Below the pieces are notes generated by a model that saw only the letters and a list, made by a program, of their open reading frames with translations, was not told the origin of the DNA and made no database searches. A stretch of 64,000 nt of DNA from contig NC_054869.1 in NCBI RefSeq assembly GCF_018320785.1, forward strand, positions 36,000,289-36,064,288, written 5' to 3'. Every line of letters begins with the position of its first letter. The stretch's first letter is position 1. This document shows, piece by piece, positions 21,101-32,198 of this stretch. A program made the position numbers and the translations under genes. The stretch is from Cheilinus undulatus (lineage: Eukaryota; Chordata; Actinopteri; Labriformes; Labridae).

Positions 21101-23882
21101 ACCACTCTTGATGGGGAATTACCCCGCCCCCATAATGCTACAACAATATTAAATCATAGCACTTCATTTCAGTACAGCCTCTTGTTAGCTGATGTAACTT
21201 CCTTCATTGAAAGTTAACAGCCATTTACATGCTGTGTTTTTGTTCATTGTAGGGTAAATTTCCCAAATCTATCAGCCACAGTGGCCTATGGATCATTTGA
21301 AGTACCATGACGGAGCTGCAACTTTTCTTTTCCTGATCTTCCTTTATTTCTTCATCCTCTTACCTGACCATGAATAACCACACTGACAAATTTGATATCC
21401 TTCTCACTAAGAAAATCTGCATGCACGCACATATACACACTCACACACACACACCCCCCACACACACACTCACACACAGAAAACATGCTCTTTTTGTTAT
21501 GTTTTTCATCTCTCCAAAAAACTGTAAAACTAGCCAACTTGTTTACTATCTATCCTGTCCTGTTACATGTCTTGGTCTTTGTCTGTATTGTTTCCTGCAA
21601 GTTAAAAAAAAAAAAAAACATAATGGAGAGATTTGTACCAGAAAACAGTAAATTTAAACTTCTGTCTCTCTGCTCTGGCACAGAGCCATGCACCTGCGCT
21701 CTGATCAGAAGCATTTGTCTAAATTTAAGAGGATTGAATTTATCGTGAGTGGATGTGGCTTCAGCTCACTCAGCACACATGCCCACACCATCCTTGAGCA
21801 GATTGTAGTACCTTATTTTTTATGATTTTGAGGCTTAGTTTTATAAACCTAGAGATGTTTTTCACAACTGAAATTTGGCCTGGTGGTTCATAACACAGTG
21901 GCCTATCATACAACAAACCTAACATTAAGATTTTTTTATCACTGTACAGGGACTTTAAATGAATATTTCGGTATTTTGAAAATGGGTTGTACAAAGTACT
22001 TGGCAATCATAGTAGTATTACCCCCCAGAGATTTCAATGAGCATTACCTCTTCAAACAGGATGAGCATGGAGAAGCTAGGCTGTACAGTGCTGTGAAAAA
22101 GTATTTGCACCCTCTCTGATTCCTGAGATGCTGTGGTGTGACCTTAAACGGGCAGTTCATGCTCAAAAACCCCTCTTATAAGGCTGAGTTAAGAAATTTC
22201 TACGAAGAAGAATGGGCCAAAATTCCTCCACAGAGATGCCAAAGGCTCATCACCAGTTATTGCAGACGCTTGATTTCAGTTACTGCTGCCAAGGATGGCA
22301 CAACCAGTGATTAGGTTCAGGGGGTAATTACTTTTTCACATAGGGCCAGATATGTTTGGATTTTTTTCCCTTCATAAACAAAATCATCATTTAAAAACTG
22401 CATTTTCTATTTATTTGGGTTGTCTTGGTGAGGTATAAAAATTGGTTTGATGATCTGAAACATTAAAGTGTGATAAATATGCAAAAAAAAAAACAGGAAT
22501 CAGGAAGGGAGCAAATACTTTTTCACGGTACTGTACAGCACAGCAGTCGGGTATAGTTTCTTCCTGTAATTTTAGCGAGTTTTAGGTTAAAATGGGCCAA
22601 AATGTAATGCTTAATTGTATGTTACATAGAAAATTTTTTAAGGATTTTATTTTCCACCCAGAAAGCCACTATGTTTGGCACTATTTTGCAATACGAGCTC
22701 CAGCTGCTGGCAACGTGCACTTCCGCCTCAGTGTATCTCAACAGCTGTTTGGATCTGTGGGTTGTGGGCTGTAGAATTTGTCTTTATGTGATGTCCAGTC
22801 AACAAGCTGTAAATACTGTAGTAATCGTATGAATTCAGTTCCCTTGATAGAAATTGTTTCCTATAATTGATTGATTGTATTTTGTAAGAATTCTCACCCT
22901 TACAAGATAGCAGAAGTGTAGTTAGAGTGATCCAATAATCCCATTTATCATAAGTCATTACAAAGTCTCATATTCCTTTTACAGCCTGGTCATAAACCTT
23001 TTCTCCTAGGCGTTGCAGATAAAATCTACCACATAAAAAGATTCCTCTTCTAAAGCAAAACTCGTTTTTTTCATAATCATCAAACCAGAGGAAAGGAAAG
23101 GAGCACATTTTACCTTAAAAATACCCATTTTATGCCATGATAGGTGGGGCTGTAAAAGAGAAAATGAATCTAATTCTCGATTTCTCTTAACTCACGGAAC
23201 AAACTCTGTCCTCATCTGGTGTGGCATTAAACCAGCCTGCCTGTAAGGCTAATAGTAAATTAGATGATACTGAAGTCTTTGATATCCTTACATAAATCGT
23301 AATGTTTTTGTCAGCCACACACACAAACAAAAGTTACCACTGTTAGATTTTCTTGTTTTATGTGGTTGTTGCTTTGGAGCATTTATGTATCTTTAAACAA
23401 GAGTGTGATTGTGGTGACAGTGAGCTGCTTGTCTAGTCAGTTGTTTATGAAATATTTGTGACGTATCTTCTGGCAACATCAATGTGTACCAAATACTATC
23501 AATATTAGTAGGTAGACAACTCACTTGTTGATTGGTATAATCTGTAAAAATATGAAAAGGTCTTATACCGTGTCAGACTTGTTTTTACAACTGGTACAGT
23601 CCCTGAACTTTTTTCAATCTCCACTTGTATATTTTACAGGAGCTGCTAAAGAACGAGTCATACAGGGAGCAGATCAAACTGAAAGCTAAGGAGGTGGAGG
23701 ACAGAGATCTGGCCCTACAGGCCAAAGAGTACAAGGAAGGTCTCGTGGCAACTCCTACAAGGACTTTGGCTAAAGGCCACGCAGCCAGCACTGGTTTCGG
23801 CAAGGAGGAGATCAGCGAAGAACCCATCAGCACAGCAAACACGTTCCAGCCAGGATCCTGGATCCCCAATCAAAAGAAATAG
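18059..23882 (+). CDS. ndufaf2: NDUFAF2, mitochondrial complex I assembly factor 2 (exons 2-4; exon 1 outside window)
   Basis: Known role of the family: NDUFAF2 (mimitin, B17.2L) is a paralogue of the complex I subunit NDUFA12. It binds a late assembly intermediate of NADH:ubiquinone oxidoreductase in mitochondria and is later replaced by NDUFA12. Seen here: three coding exons in compatible phases (18,059-18,148; 19,108-19,148; 23,640-23,882), each with an AG acceptor, the first two with GT donors, ending in TAG. They give about 124 residues with family hallmarks in order: RAKRIV, IPMEWDAWIRGRRKEPPSIE, ELLKNESYREQIKLK, and a C-terminal KGHA, FGKEE and TFQPGSW. The human protein has 169 residues, so about 42 are missing, matching the first exon (MGWSQDLF...). 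I found no such exon in 1-18,058, so intron 1 is probably over 18 kb. The neighbour SMIM15 converges on it, as in mammals. Identification is strong; expression was not assessed. Confidence 0.95.
18149..19107 (+). other. ndufaf2: NDUFAF2 intron 2 (959 bp)
   Basis: No coding sequence was seen. Around 18,510-18,570 there is a compact unique stretch with the octamer-type sequence ATGCAAAT and an AGGGATAAAAGAGG block, compatible with a regulatory element. From 18,600 to 18,760 the sequence is purine/pyrimidine-skewed low complexity. Confidence 0.8.
19108..19148 (+). CDS. ndufaf2: NDUFAF2 exon 3
   Basis: This is a 41-bp micro-exon. The acceptor is CTCCTCCAG and the donor GTACGC. With the split codon it encodes AWIRGRRKEPPSIE, matching the short human exon (AWIRRTRKTPPTME) in length and phase. 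It is too short to be found by ORF length and was placed by splice sites and homology. Confidence 0.93.
20749..20815 (+). repeat. hAT-type MITE end (CAGTGGTTCCCAACCCTGG)
   Basis: The words CAGTGGTTCCCAACCCTGG, GGGTCCAGG and GGGGTCACTGG are the familiar start of vertebrate hAT-derived MITEs. The other end was not found. Confidence 0.45.
20964..21954. mobile_element. TTAA-flanked non-autonomous DNA transposon, copy 1
   Basis: The ends are inverted: AGTCCCTGTAAAGTG on the left and CACTGTACAGGGACT on the right, one mismatch in 15. TTAA flanks both sides (20,960-20,963 and 21,955-21,958), as for piggyBac-like target sites. The interior has a CA microsatellite (21,430-21,478), a poly(A) run and no transposase. 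It matches copy 2 at 36,648-37,712. Confidence 0.65.
21430..21478 (+). repeat. (CA)n microsatellite
   Basis: An imperfect ACAC run is interrupted by C and T positions, inside the TTAA-flanked element. Confidence 0.85.
22086..22533. mobile_element. Tc1/mariner internally deleted element (MITE)
   Basis: Inverted repeats are CAGTGCTGTGAAAAAGTATT on the left and, read inward from the right, CAGTACCGTGAAAAAGTATT, 2 mismatches in 20. TA flanks each side (22,084-22,085; 22,534-22,535). The interior (448 bp total) keeps only Tc1 3' scraps such as CCAAGGATGGCACAACC and ATTACTTTTTCACATAGG. It is non-autonomous. Confidence 0.8.
23640..23882 (+). CDS. ndufaf2: NDUFAF2 exon 4 (terminal, with stop)
   Basis: This last coding exon encodes 80 residues and TAG. 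The acceptor is TATTTTACAG and the frame is 0. It opens with a charged helix (ELLKNESYREQIKLKAKEVE) and ends with FGKEE and TFQPGSWIPNQKK. The middle (about residues 30-50 of the exon) is the poorly conserved linker. The frame stays open leftward beyond the acceptor, so the splice site, not the first Met, sets the exon start. Confidence 0.95.
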   Translation, partial: ELLKNESYREQIKLKAKEVEDRDLALQAKEYKEGLVATPTRTLAKGHAASTGFGKEEISEEPISTANTFQPGSWIPNQKK

Positions 23883-23931
23883 CCAGAGACATCTAAATGC
23901 ACTGGGATTGCTTTAATGTGTAATACAGTCC

Positions 23932-23937
23932 AATAAA
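23932..23937 (+). terminator. ndufaf2: NDUFAF2 polyadenylation signal
   Basis: A canonical AATAAA lies 49 bases after the NDUFAF2 stop, followed by overlapping AATAAAATAAG. It is the first such hexamer downstream and implies a very short 3' UTR of about 70 bases. Cleavage site not determined. Confidence 0.7.
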
Positions 23938-23955
23938 ATAAAATAAGAAACAGTC

Positions 23956-26900
23956 TAGCAGTAACAGCTTCCAGTGTGAAACTGAGTTTGGACTGCAGAA
24001 TTCAATGCTAGAATTTGGATTGCCAGGATTTCTAAGAATTGGTACCGTACTTTTTTAAAAGCATGTGTTTAAAACGATAAAATCTCAGACCCTGTTTAAA
24101 CGATGCATTTACAGGGAGTTGTATCCCTTTGGGGCATTCAGATACCAAATTGTAATGCTTTATGTGGACACACCTCAATGCGTACTAAAACAGTTTGCTA
24201 TCTTTTAGCTCAGACTGCATACAGAGGTGGTCCGGTGGGGCTTTTCCATAATGACTTGTGGCCGCACCAATCAAAACCAAGACGTGCTTGGCCCGACTCC
24301 AAGAGCGCTGCAGTGACATCACACCGGTTTGTTATCATTTGAGGGTGCCTCGCAGATGTGTTTAGACAGCAACCGCTGCACCAAACTTTGAAATACCTGC
24401 CAGACTACCAATAAAAGAAGAAGAAACTTTGTAGTAAAACAATGGGTGCTTCTTCTTCTTCTGGAGGAACAAAATGATGCTTACTGAAGCACTGCTATTT
24501 AATGCAATTGTCTCAAAATGCAGCATCATCCGCTCTAAACATGTCCTCAAAGGGTGGCTTGGTTTTCCCTGCCACACTGGGCTGCAGTGCCAAGTCAAAC
24601 CAAGTAGAGCCAAGCTGCTCACTGTTATGGAGGCCTTCATCTGGACTGGATTGGTTGTGTAGATGCAACATGTACTAAGGAACAGTAAAGACCAACTGAG
24701 AAGATCTCCTGTATTCCAAGAGTAATCAAAAAGCATGGCTGTATTTATGTCCGACCAGCCTCGCTGTGGGAATTCTGGCTCTTTCTAGAGATCCAGATTA
24801 TTAGTTGAGCTCTTCTACAGTTCACAAATAACTCTTCATTTGGGGCCGATTTGCCTTCTTATGTATTATCAACAACAACAAAAATGGAAAAGAGGAAACG
24901 GTCTTTGCAACAGGAGCCAGCACCCGACACTCACTAAAGGAGACAGCTCTATCAAGTGGCTCATTGGCTCATGGCACATCATGACTCCCTTGTAATGTGT
25001 CTTGAATTGTCGTCATTTTGATCTATCAAAAACACCACAAGATCTATATACCTAATAGCATATCACTTTTTCCTTTAAAAGCATGCTAGCCTTTTAGCTC
25101 GCACCTTAATTACAGCCCTTTCATTCTTATCTCCAGCAGCATCATTGCCCAAAGCCATTTAGGGATATTAAGCCACCGTGAGAGAGCCATGTATTGGCTG
25201 ATGTTTGCATAAGAGGCGGGCAAGTCATCTACAGACAAGAAATCTAGGTATTTGTTTGCAGTATTGAGTATTGCTGCCCGTAAGGCAATAACAAAAAAAT
25301 GGTTTAAGCCAGAAGCTCCAACTATAGAAGACTGGGACAGTACAAGTTATGAAATATATGTAATGGAACTAATCATCTTTTTATTGCGGCTTCAGAAGAA
25401 CAAATTTTAAGGATTGTGAATCGAAAATCTTTATCCTTTTTTTTCCTGTTTTATTAGATAAGAGACAACCCATGTTTTTATGTTGAAATGTGTAATTTTT
25501 TTCCTCTTCTTGCTAATATTTTCTCTTTTTTTCATCTCTACTTTAAAGAAAAACTTAAAAGAGGGATCATGCTGGAATTCTTTTTGCCAGTCATTGTATC
25601 ATTGTCTATTATGTGTGATTTCAAATATTTTTTTTAAAAAAGAAAAAATATTTGCTATGTATGTTTGATTTAGCTTTTTAAAAGTACATATAATCTGTGG
25701 TTGCAAAAAAAAAAAAAAAAATAGAGGCGGGCAAGTAAATTCTGATAGGTTATCACTACAGACACATTTTTGATGCATCACTTGGTATCTGAATGTCCAA
25801 AATTGCATTATGAAAGTAAAATATGAATAGGGCCCCAGATATTTTCATGATGAAAGTATCAAAAAGAACCAAAGCTTTAAAAAATATAACAGATCCTCAG
25901 TCATATTGTTAACCATTATCACGCAAGTTCTTTAAATGTTTCCAATGTCTTTATGCAATTTGTGAGAGCAGAGAGTGAGGGAGTGTGCGGAGGTTTTCCT
26001 GCAATTTTTGGTAATTTAAAAAAGGAAATAACAAATTATTGGGTGCCTAGGACTTCTATTTTTGTTGACTTGTTATCCAAACAGGCTTGAACAATCGAAC
26101 TTCACTTGAATCATACTGAAGCTTAAAATCTGGTTTTGCTATAACCCTATTGGAAACATTTTATTTACAATACAATATACTTTATATCAACACAAATACA
26201 AACTGTGACCTCAGAAACACCAGAGTTTGATCTGCTCAAATCAAACTGAGTTTTAATGACTCAGCATGTTCCACATACTAAGTGTTAATTATGAGTTGGT
26301 TTTATTTCATTGTAAAAATGTGTACAAATATTTATTATGCTTCCACCCTCTGTGTATATGGCTATAAGTATGCAGGACTATAGCCTCTCATTCTGGAGCT
26401 GCCAATGGGTGAATACAATGATTCACTGTGAAGTTCTTTAGGGTTTTATCAAAAAAAAGGCAAACAAAAAAATGTTTTTTTGTGTGACAGACTTTAAATT
26501 GAGTGTTCTATGTGAAAGGGATAATATAAGAAATTTTTTTTAATAAATGCAGTTTAATGTTGACTTCTCAATGGTGAAAAAAGGAACAAACAAATAAGAA
26601 GTGTTTGAACTTCAAGCAGATAGGGAACTAGTCAGCTTAGTTGTACTGTCTGTGCACCCCACGTACAGAAACTGTTGTCCCAGAAGCCGGCAGCCTGAGC
26701 TTGAATCCAGCCTGTGGCTCCTCTCTCTCCCTATCAACTCCATGCACTGTCCTATCCCTTGTAAATAAATCTAAAAACCATTTGAAATAAAAAAATAAAT
26801 TGAAGGAAACTGAGGTCAATAACAGGAACAGACTTGAAGTCTTCAGCTATAACGAACAAAATGTGTAGCTATTCTAAGTGACATTACATTTTAACAAAGA

Positions 26901-27899
26901 GAAGTATGACTTGTTAAAGAAACAGGCAAGAAAAAGTTTAGTCTCATGATTGGTAAGATCCGTAACCTCTAACTGAAGTCATAAATAAGCCAAAGCTTGA
27001 GGATAGTGCCTTTTCAGTTTGTGATGTTTTTTTATTATGAAATTGCCATCTGCTGCTTTTAAATACGCTGTCATGAGAATGAATTATGTCACCACACATT
27101 GATTCCCAATAACAAGTTCTTTCACTTAAAACCACTGTGCATGTTTATGACAGTTCAGGAGAAAGTTCAGCAGAGTAAAAGCAGAATGAAGTTGAAAAGT
27201 GGCATGAATGTAAGCAAATCTATCCGTCTGGATTAATAATGATGCATTCAATTGCCTAATTGATACACTTTTACAATTCATAACCGTAAACTTTTTTTAT
27301 CCGTCAGAGCTTATGAGAATAAAACTTTTTCAGACTCAGTCACTATAAGTGTAATTAGGTTTATCACTGATCAAATAAGATATGAAATTAATTCTTTGCA
27401 CACAAATCTAAAGTAAGACCATACAGTGAATGAAACACAATTACTGCCTGTGAAATGATAAAACCTGAGCTAACCATCCAAGTTCACTTCCTTCAATTCA
27501 ACATTAGTAAAGGAATGTTTGGCATCATGTTGGGTGGTCAAATATTTCCCTGTTTCCCTCAGTCAATATGTTTTGGTGCTGTTCTTTTCATTGTACCCCT
27601 TGTGCATACAACATTGCATAACCTAAACTCACTCATCACACTCTTAATGCACACAGCATGTGTTCATGCAACTCCCAAAGACAAGTCACTGCCTAGATTA
27701 AACTCTAAATTTGTTTTTCTCTTTGCCATCATTCTTCTTTCTGACTCAGACTAAAACACAAACTCTGGTTCATGTTATCAGACAACATAGTAGGAGGAAT
27801 ATGTCTTAAGTGCACTGAATTTAAAACACTTATGATACGTTTTCCAGTCCAAGATTAAATCCAAACAGAAAACTGAATTTTCTTATCAACCATGAAAAC
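23956..27899. other. Convergent spacer between NDUFAF2 and SMIM15
   Basis: No gene was recognised. The spacer holds AT-rich sequence, a (CTT)n stretch near 24,450, a poly(A) run at 25,705-25,721, a piece of a dispersed repeat at about 25,970-26,070, and one SINE at 26.64 kb. The interval 24,230-24,660 has repeated GCCAAG/GGCTTGG-type segments, suggesting an old DNA transposon, but no clear ends were found. Confidence 0.6.
26640..26803 (+). mobile_element. tRNA-derived SINE (degenerate)
   Basis: A B-box-like GAGCTTGAATCCAGCC is followed by the CT-rich body, CATGCACTGTCCTATCCC and an A-rich tail with TAAATAAATC. It shows the same order of parts as the copy at 52,065. Confidence 0.6.
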
Positions 27900-27905
27900 T
27901 TTATT
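27900..27905 (-). terminator. smim15: Possible SMIM15 polyadenylation signal
   Basis: TTTATT on the plus strand reads AATAAA on the minus strand, about 420 bases after the SMIM15 stop. It is the clearest canonical hexamer downstream, but variants closer to the stop cannot be excluded. Confidence 0.4.
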
Positions 27906-28321
27906 AGAAAGTATTATTTTGGATATTTTGAAAGTAACTTTGATAAAGTTCCAGTTTACTTGTTATATCATCAATTCAGCAGAACATGGATGCTAACAAT
28001 GGAATGCAAGGTGTTGCAACAGCTGCGCAATATTATCAGCAGATCTCTGTAGAAAAACGTCATACAGATGACCACTGTGCTCTTGCTGACCAAAGTCCCA
28101 CAGGGACGAGTCTCCTCCAGGCAGCACTGTCTGCCTCAGCACTGTACGGCCTGTGGGGCCAGTGTCCCTCCTCCCACCCCAGACATGAGGCATAGTGGCC
28201 CTGTGCTGACAGTAGGGCTGGGACGAGGAAGGGCACCGTGTCATTATTTAAAACAAGGAGGGCTGTGAGCGTGGTGGTCTCTCCCGTTATATTTTTATGC
28301 CCTCTTTCTGCCCTCACAGGC

Positions 28322-28546
28322 TCAGTCTTTCTTGGTTCTCTTGGCCTTGGCTATATTTTCCTGGCGTTTCTGTTTTTTCTTCTGTTCCCGGTCACGTGCC
28401 TCAATCATCTTGGCCAGCTTCCAGGACAGCAGTGCACTGGCGATAAAGAGGGGTGTGAGAGCCAGTATAACAGTGGTAAGGAAACCATAGGGGTCTTTGG
28501 CTGCCCACTCCACCACGTACTCTGCCCATGCTCCTACGTCAATCAT
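28322..28546 (-). CDS. smim15: SMIM15, small integral membrane protein 15
   Basis: A complete 74-residue protein plus TGA lies in one exon, the same length as human SMIM15 and nearly identical: [16 protein letters not shown], then a hydrophobic span at about residues 20-43, then a lysine-rich tail (residues 46-73, [15 protein letters not shown]). The start chosen is the ATG at 28,546 ([10 protein letters not shown]). The frame is open further upstream, but a splice acceptor (tract ending CTATCTCAG) sits at 28,579, so upstream Met codons are intronic. The family is a widely expressed, very conserved single-pass membrane protein whose molecular function is not established. The tail looks helical and cytosolic (inference). 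The gene converges with NDUFAF2 and diverges from ZSWIM6. Confidence 0.96.
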   Translation of the reverse strand: MIDVGAWAEYVVEWAAKDPYGFLTTVILALTPLFIASALLSWKLAKMIEARDREQKKKQKRQENIAKAKRTKKD

Positions 28547-28578
28547 CTCTGTATGCAAAGACGAAGCTTGATAAAACC
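28547..28578 (-). other. smim15: SMIM15 exon 2, 5' UTR part
   Basis: These 32 bases lie between the acceptor AG (28,579-28,580, minus strand) and the start codon. They contain no upstream ATG. The acceptor has a good polypyrimidine tract (CTTCTTTCTCTGCTCTCTAT), which supports the chosen translation start. Confidence 0.75.
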
Positions 28579-28776
28579 CTGAGATAGAGAGCAGAGAAAG
28601 AAGAGAAGTAGTGAATAGCAAGAGCTGGTGGCTATTTAAAATACATAAAACAATAATCAAAGGATCTTTTATTAATAATGAAAGATATGACCACCACCTA
28701 CAATCACAGTGTGTGTAATTTCCTTATCTGTCAAATCTTTAAATCAGTGGATTTTCTGTCTAAAAAAATATATATA

Positions 28777-29322
28777 CAGTGTTTAACAAATTTATTAGAC
28801 CACCTGTCATATTTGTCTCAGAGACCATCCAGCATCATGAAGTGCTTTAATGCAGACACTTTCATTTTCAGTGAGCTCTCCATGTTTCGCCATTTTAAAC
28901 AGGAATGAGGGATTTCAAACTGAATACACCCAAATTTGAGCCGGCTCACAGGGCTTCTCTGTGAAGTCAAAAATTAATCAAGCATAACATTCAACCACTA
29001 AAACTCATTTTTCTGTTCAGGAATGCAAGTAATGAACTATAATTTGACATATTAATCAAGAAATATTAATGTGCTGTACTATTTTTTCTTTTTTTTTTTT
29101 TTTGTAAATCAGTAACTTTGAAAATGCATGGATAAGAATAATGATATTTTAGCATTAAAAATATGATTTGGGTTAAAGAGCTTCTACATATTGGTGTATT
29201 AACCATTGCAGAAACATAAAAAATGATTTTGGTAATTACCAATGCTGTTAATTTAGGGCAGCTGTGGCATAAACCTTACTTTGGTTAGGGTTAGGGTGGG
29301 CTAATAAATTTGTTCAACACTG
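28777..29322. mobile_element. Tc1/mariner-type MITE in the SMIM15 intron
   Basis: The inverted repeats are long: CAGTGTTTAACAAATTTATT on the left, and CAGTGTTGAACAAATTTATT read inward from the right, one mismatch in 20. TA (part of TATATA) flanks both ends. It is 546 bp with a poly(T) run and no coding capacity. A short TTAGGGTTAGGG lies near the right end and is part of the element. Confidence 0.8.
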
Positions 29323-29940
29323 TATATATACTGAAAATGTGCTTAGAATCATTTTGTTTGTCTCATTCACAAATCCATGACTGAAAATACCAAAAGGGCA
29401 AATATTTGATAGTTTAAATTTTACAATTTGAAGCTTCTCGATTTAATATCTTTAAATACTGAAAATAAATTATTTGATGAATAGTAGAAAAAAGAGGAGC
29501 TTATGAAGTTACAAATTATACAAAACTTATAGTTTGACCTTGCCCTAAATTAGAAATACTAGTACTTAACCTGTATGTCTAACAATTGCGTCCAATCAGC
29601 AGTTTAAATATTTGAAAAGTTAAGGTGGTGTCCCACAGTGATGCAAATAAATAAAACTTAAATTTCAGACTTGAGAGCCTCCTTGATGCCCTGGTAGTAA
29701 AGATTTATATCACACTGAGTGTAGATTAATGAGAATAAAACTGATTTCTTTTGACTGTAGCATCAGCTGCAACATAACAAAATTAAGAGGTGAAAGGAGT
29801 CTGAATACTTTCATTGTACAATAATATAATATTGCGTGCCCAAATCTTTTCAAGCTGATCAGATTAGGTCCCTTAGTATGGACCATCATATGCCCAACAC
29901 AGACTAGTATTCATCAGGACTTCCTCTTCTGGATGAAATT

Positions 29941-30660
29941 AAGGTTACGACCGCATGCTATTGGATTTTTGCTGATACTGATATATAAATGCAGTGCAGA
30001 CCTAAAGCTTTCTAGTTTAAGGATAAACACAGAAACCAGCTTCATTTCTTAGAACCCACTTTAAAGATTAAGGAGTGAGGATGAACACAGAAAAAGACTG
30101 ACGTGGGTCAGTTGGTCCTACCAAATCTCCACAGTTATTTGTACATACGGCCTGATATACTGGTTGTACATTAAGGATGTATGATAATGGATTTTTGCCA
30201 ATATGCCGAGATTTACAAAATAATTTAGCTGATACTGATATTGATACAGATATTTAAATGTAGTTCAGACCTAAAACTTAAGCTCTTAAATCACAAACTT
30301 TAAAGTTGGAGGATAAACAAATGAACATACTCCAGTCCTTACAACACACTTGTAAATGTATGGAATAGCATGAATTGAAAAAAAAAAAAAAAAAAGACTT
30401 CAGCTGATGTAGGTCTGTTGGTCCAGCCTAAAACTTAACTTATTTTTTACAGCCAGTATTAACAGCTGATATAGGCAGATTTTTGGAGCCAAAATATTGG
30501 TAATAAAACGTCATATCTTCTGATACAGATATCATACTGATAATATAATGCATCCCTATTGTAAATATAAGCAGAAATGTTCATATCTGTTGATACCAAT
30601 AATCAACTTTTCAAGCTACATTCTCTGCTGATACTGATATCATACTGAAAATATTGTGAG
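29941..30660. repeat. Stacked hAT-like MITE copies
   Basis: Segments such as TGATACTGATAT, GCAGACCTAAA/GTTCAGACCTAAA and GGTC(A/T)GTTGGTCC recur at about 29,970-30,120 and 30,200-30,430. One copy has ends AAGGATGTATGATAATGG (from about 30,173) and AATGCATCCCTATT (to about 30,560), the GGGATGCA-type termini of hAT MITEs. Exact boundaries are uncertain. Confidence 0.5.
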
Positions 30661-31961
30661 TCCTTTTTAAGGGTTGTTTAGATTTTCAATACATCCATAC
30701 TTGTTGAATATGGATAGGATGGACAGATTTGAAGGGCACCATAACTACATCTATTTCATAAGATAGGTATGTAGGAGAGGCATGAACCCCCAAAAAATGC
30801 AAGAATACACCTGCATACTGATTTAATTGTCAGACCCTCAAGCAACGTTTTTTTGTACTATTTTGGCATTTGTTTGCTTTTTTTTTTTTGTTGAAAATAT
30901 AAACTTACAAAAAAATGGGTGCATAGGGCCTCTATTTGTGTGGCCATGGTATTGAAACAGTATACATATCATTTGATTTTTAAGAATATCATATTAAAGT
31001 TCAAGAATCTGGGATCATAACTTAGATTATGCAGCCTGGTAATGAATTAATTAGGCAATTTTTCATAGGAGTGAAAAGGTATCTTAATGTTGAGTGTCAA
31101 GTATGTCTTTTGTTTTCCGTGAAATAATAAAGCATTGATGATGATTGACACAACAATAAAGAGTGAGACTAAAGTTAAACTGCTACCACAAAAAGACTTT
31201 AACTTTTACAAACTAGATATAACACTGGAGTCATTGGGATACGTTTTCAGCGCAACCTCTCAACCATTACAACTTTACAGTGATCAATCATTTGCATTAA
31301 CTATTTAGTAACACGTCAAATGATTACAGTCACGTGAAATGACGATTGGCCTCGCAAAAGCCGTGACATTTGCTGGTCATGTCTATTAACTCTAAATTAA
31401 CCCACACATAGACCATGTCTATTCATGGTTACAGTTACATTTAGCAACAGGTTACCACACTTTTACCCACGTCGTGACTGTCTTCGCAAATGTATTCATC
31501 AATTTAACAAAATCATTTAATATGAACCATGGTTTACCAACCTGTTCATGGCTGTGAGTAAACAGACGTTAGACTACCAAAGATCACCCGACTTAGTTGC
31601 ATCAACCCCTGCCTGAGCTAGCATCCGTTAGCTGGACTCAAGAGATTTCAACCCATTTACTATGGTCGTAGCTACGTTAAAGCTAATAGAAGCTTAGTAA
31701 AATATTAAACTCCATCTATCTATCACTGGAATACGATCTGATATTAGGTACTGTTGCTGAAGAGCTTACTTATCCCGAACCATTAGCAGGGTGAGCTAAC
31801 GTCAAACCGCCAATCTATAACGGCCTAACTTAACGGAAACAGAGCTACACTCTTAGCGGAACTACGATATGAAATTGCAAATTCATTCGACAAAATAATA
31901 TCCTCTCACTTAAATGAAACACGGTGGTATTAAAATGAACGTAGTAAAAAAAAAAACATAC

Positions 31962-32010
31962 CCAAGAGCAGAGACTTTAGTGATATCCACGAAAAACCCC
32001 AGCTCCTCCC
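31962..32010 (-). other. smim15: Probable SMIM15 non-coding exon 1
   Basis: On the minus strand a short segment just downstream of a promoter-like cluster ends in a donor, CTTGG|GTATGT, at 31,961. Joined to the acceptor at 28,579 it gives a 5' UTR and an intron of about 3.4 kb. The transcription start is inferred. An alternative donor (GCG|GTAAGC) exists at 32,047, which would put exon 1 further upstream. Confidence 0.55.
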
Positions 32011-32101
32011 TGTTCCAGGAAGTGTGATTGGTGTGGTCGCTGCTTACCGCTTGCTCGTGATTGGATATGACGTAATCGTTGAAACATGGGAAATGTAGTT
32101 C
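32011..32101 (-). promoter_or_regulatory. smim15: SMIM15 proximal promoter (ETS, paired CCAAT, CRE, ZNF143-like sites)
   Basis: Within 90 bases lie an ETS-type CAGGAAGTG (32,016-32,024, plus-strand reading), two CCAAT boxes (ATTGG at 32,027-32,031 and 32,060-32,064), a CRE-like TGACGTAA (32,068-32,075) and CATGGGAAATGTAGTT (32,085-32,100), the reverse complement of the ZNF143/Staf ACTACA-TTCCCA motif. No TATA box is seen. This combination is typical of vertebrate housekeeping promoters. The CCAAT boxes are 33 bp apart, a usual NF-Y pair spacing. Binding is inferred. Confidence 0.7.
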
Positions 32102-32198
32102 AGTAAGGTTATAAACAGAATCTAATGAGCAAAACTTTGACTAGGGCGTTTATTTTATCATTCGTGAGTTTTTTAAGACACCATTATACGCAGAGCTA

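Larger units (their letters stand above)
19149..23639 (+). other. ndufaf2: NDUFAF2 intron 3 (4,491 bp)
   Basis: The left third (19,150-20,740) is unique sequence with several open frames that lack splice context or family resemblance. The middle holds a short hAT-like end (20,749-20,815), a TTAA-flanked element with a CA microsatellite, and a Tc1 derivative. From 22,540 to 23,639 nothing beyond AT-rich intron was recognised. Confidence 0.8.

Noticed and set aside
29283..29299. TTAGGG repeats suggesting interstitial telomere sequence
   Set aside because: Only two units, and they are part of the right end of the Tc1-type MITE.
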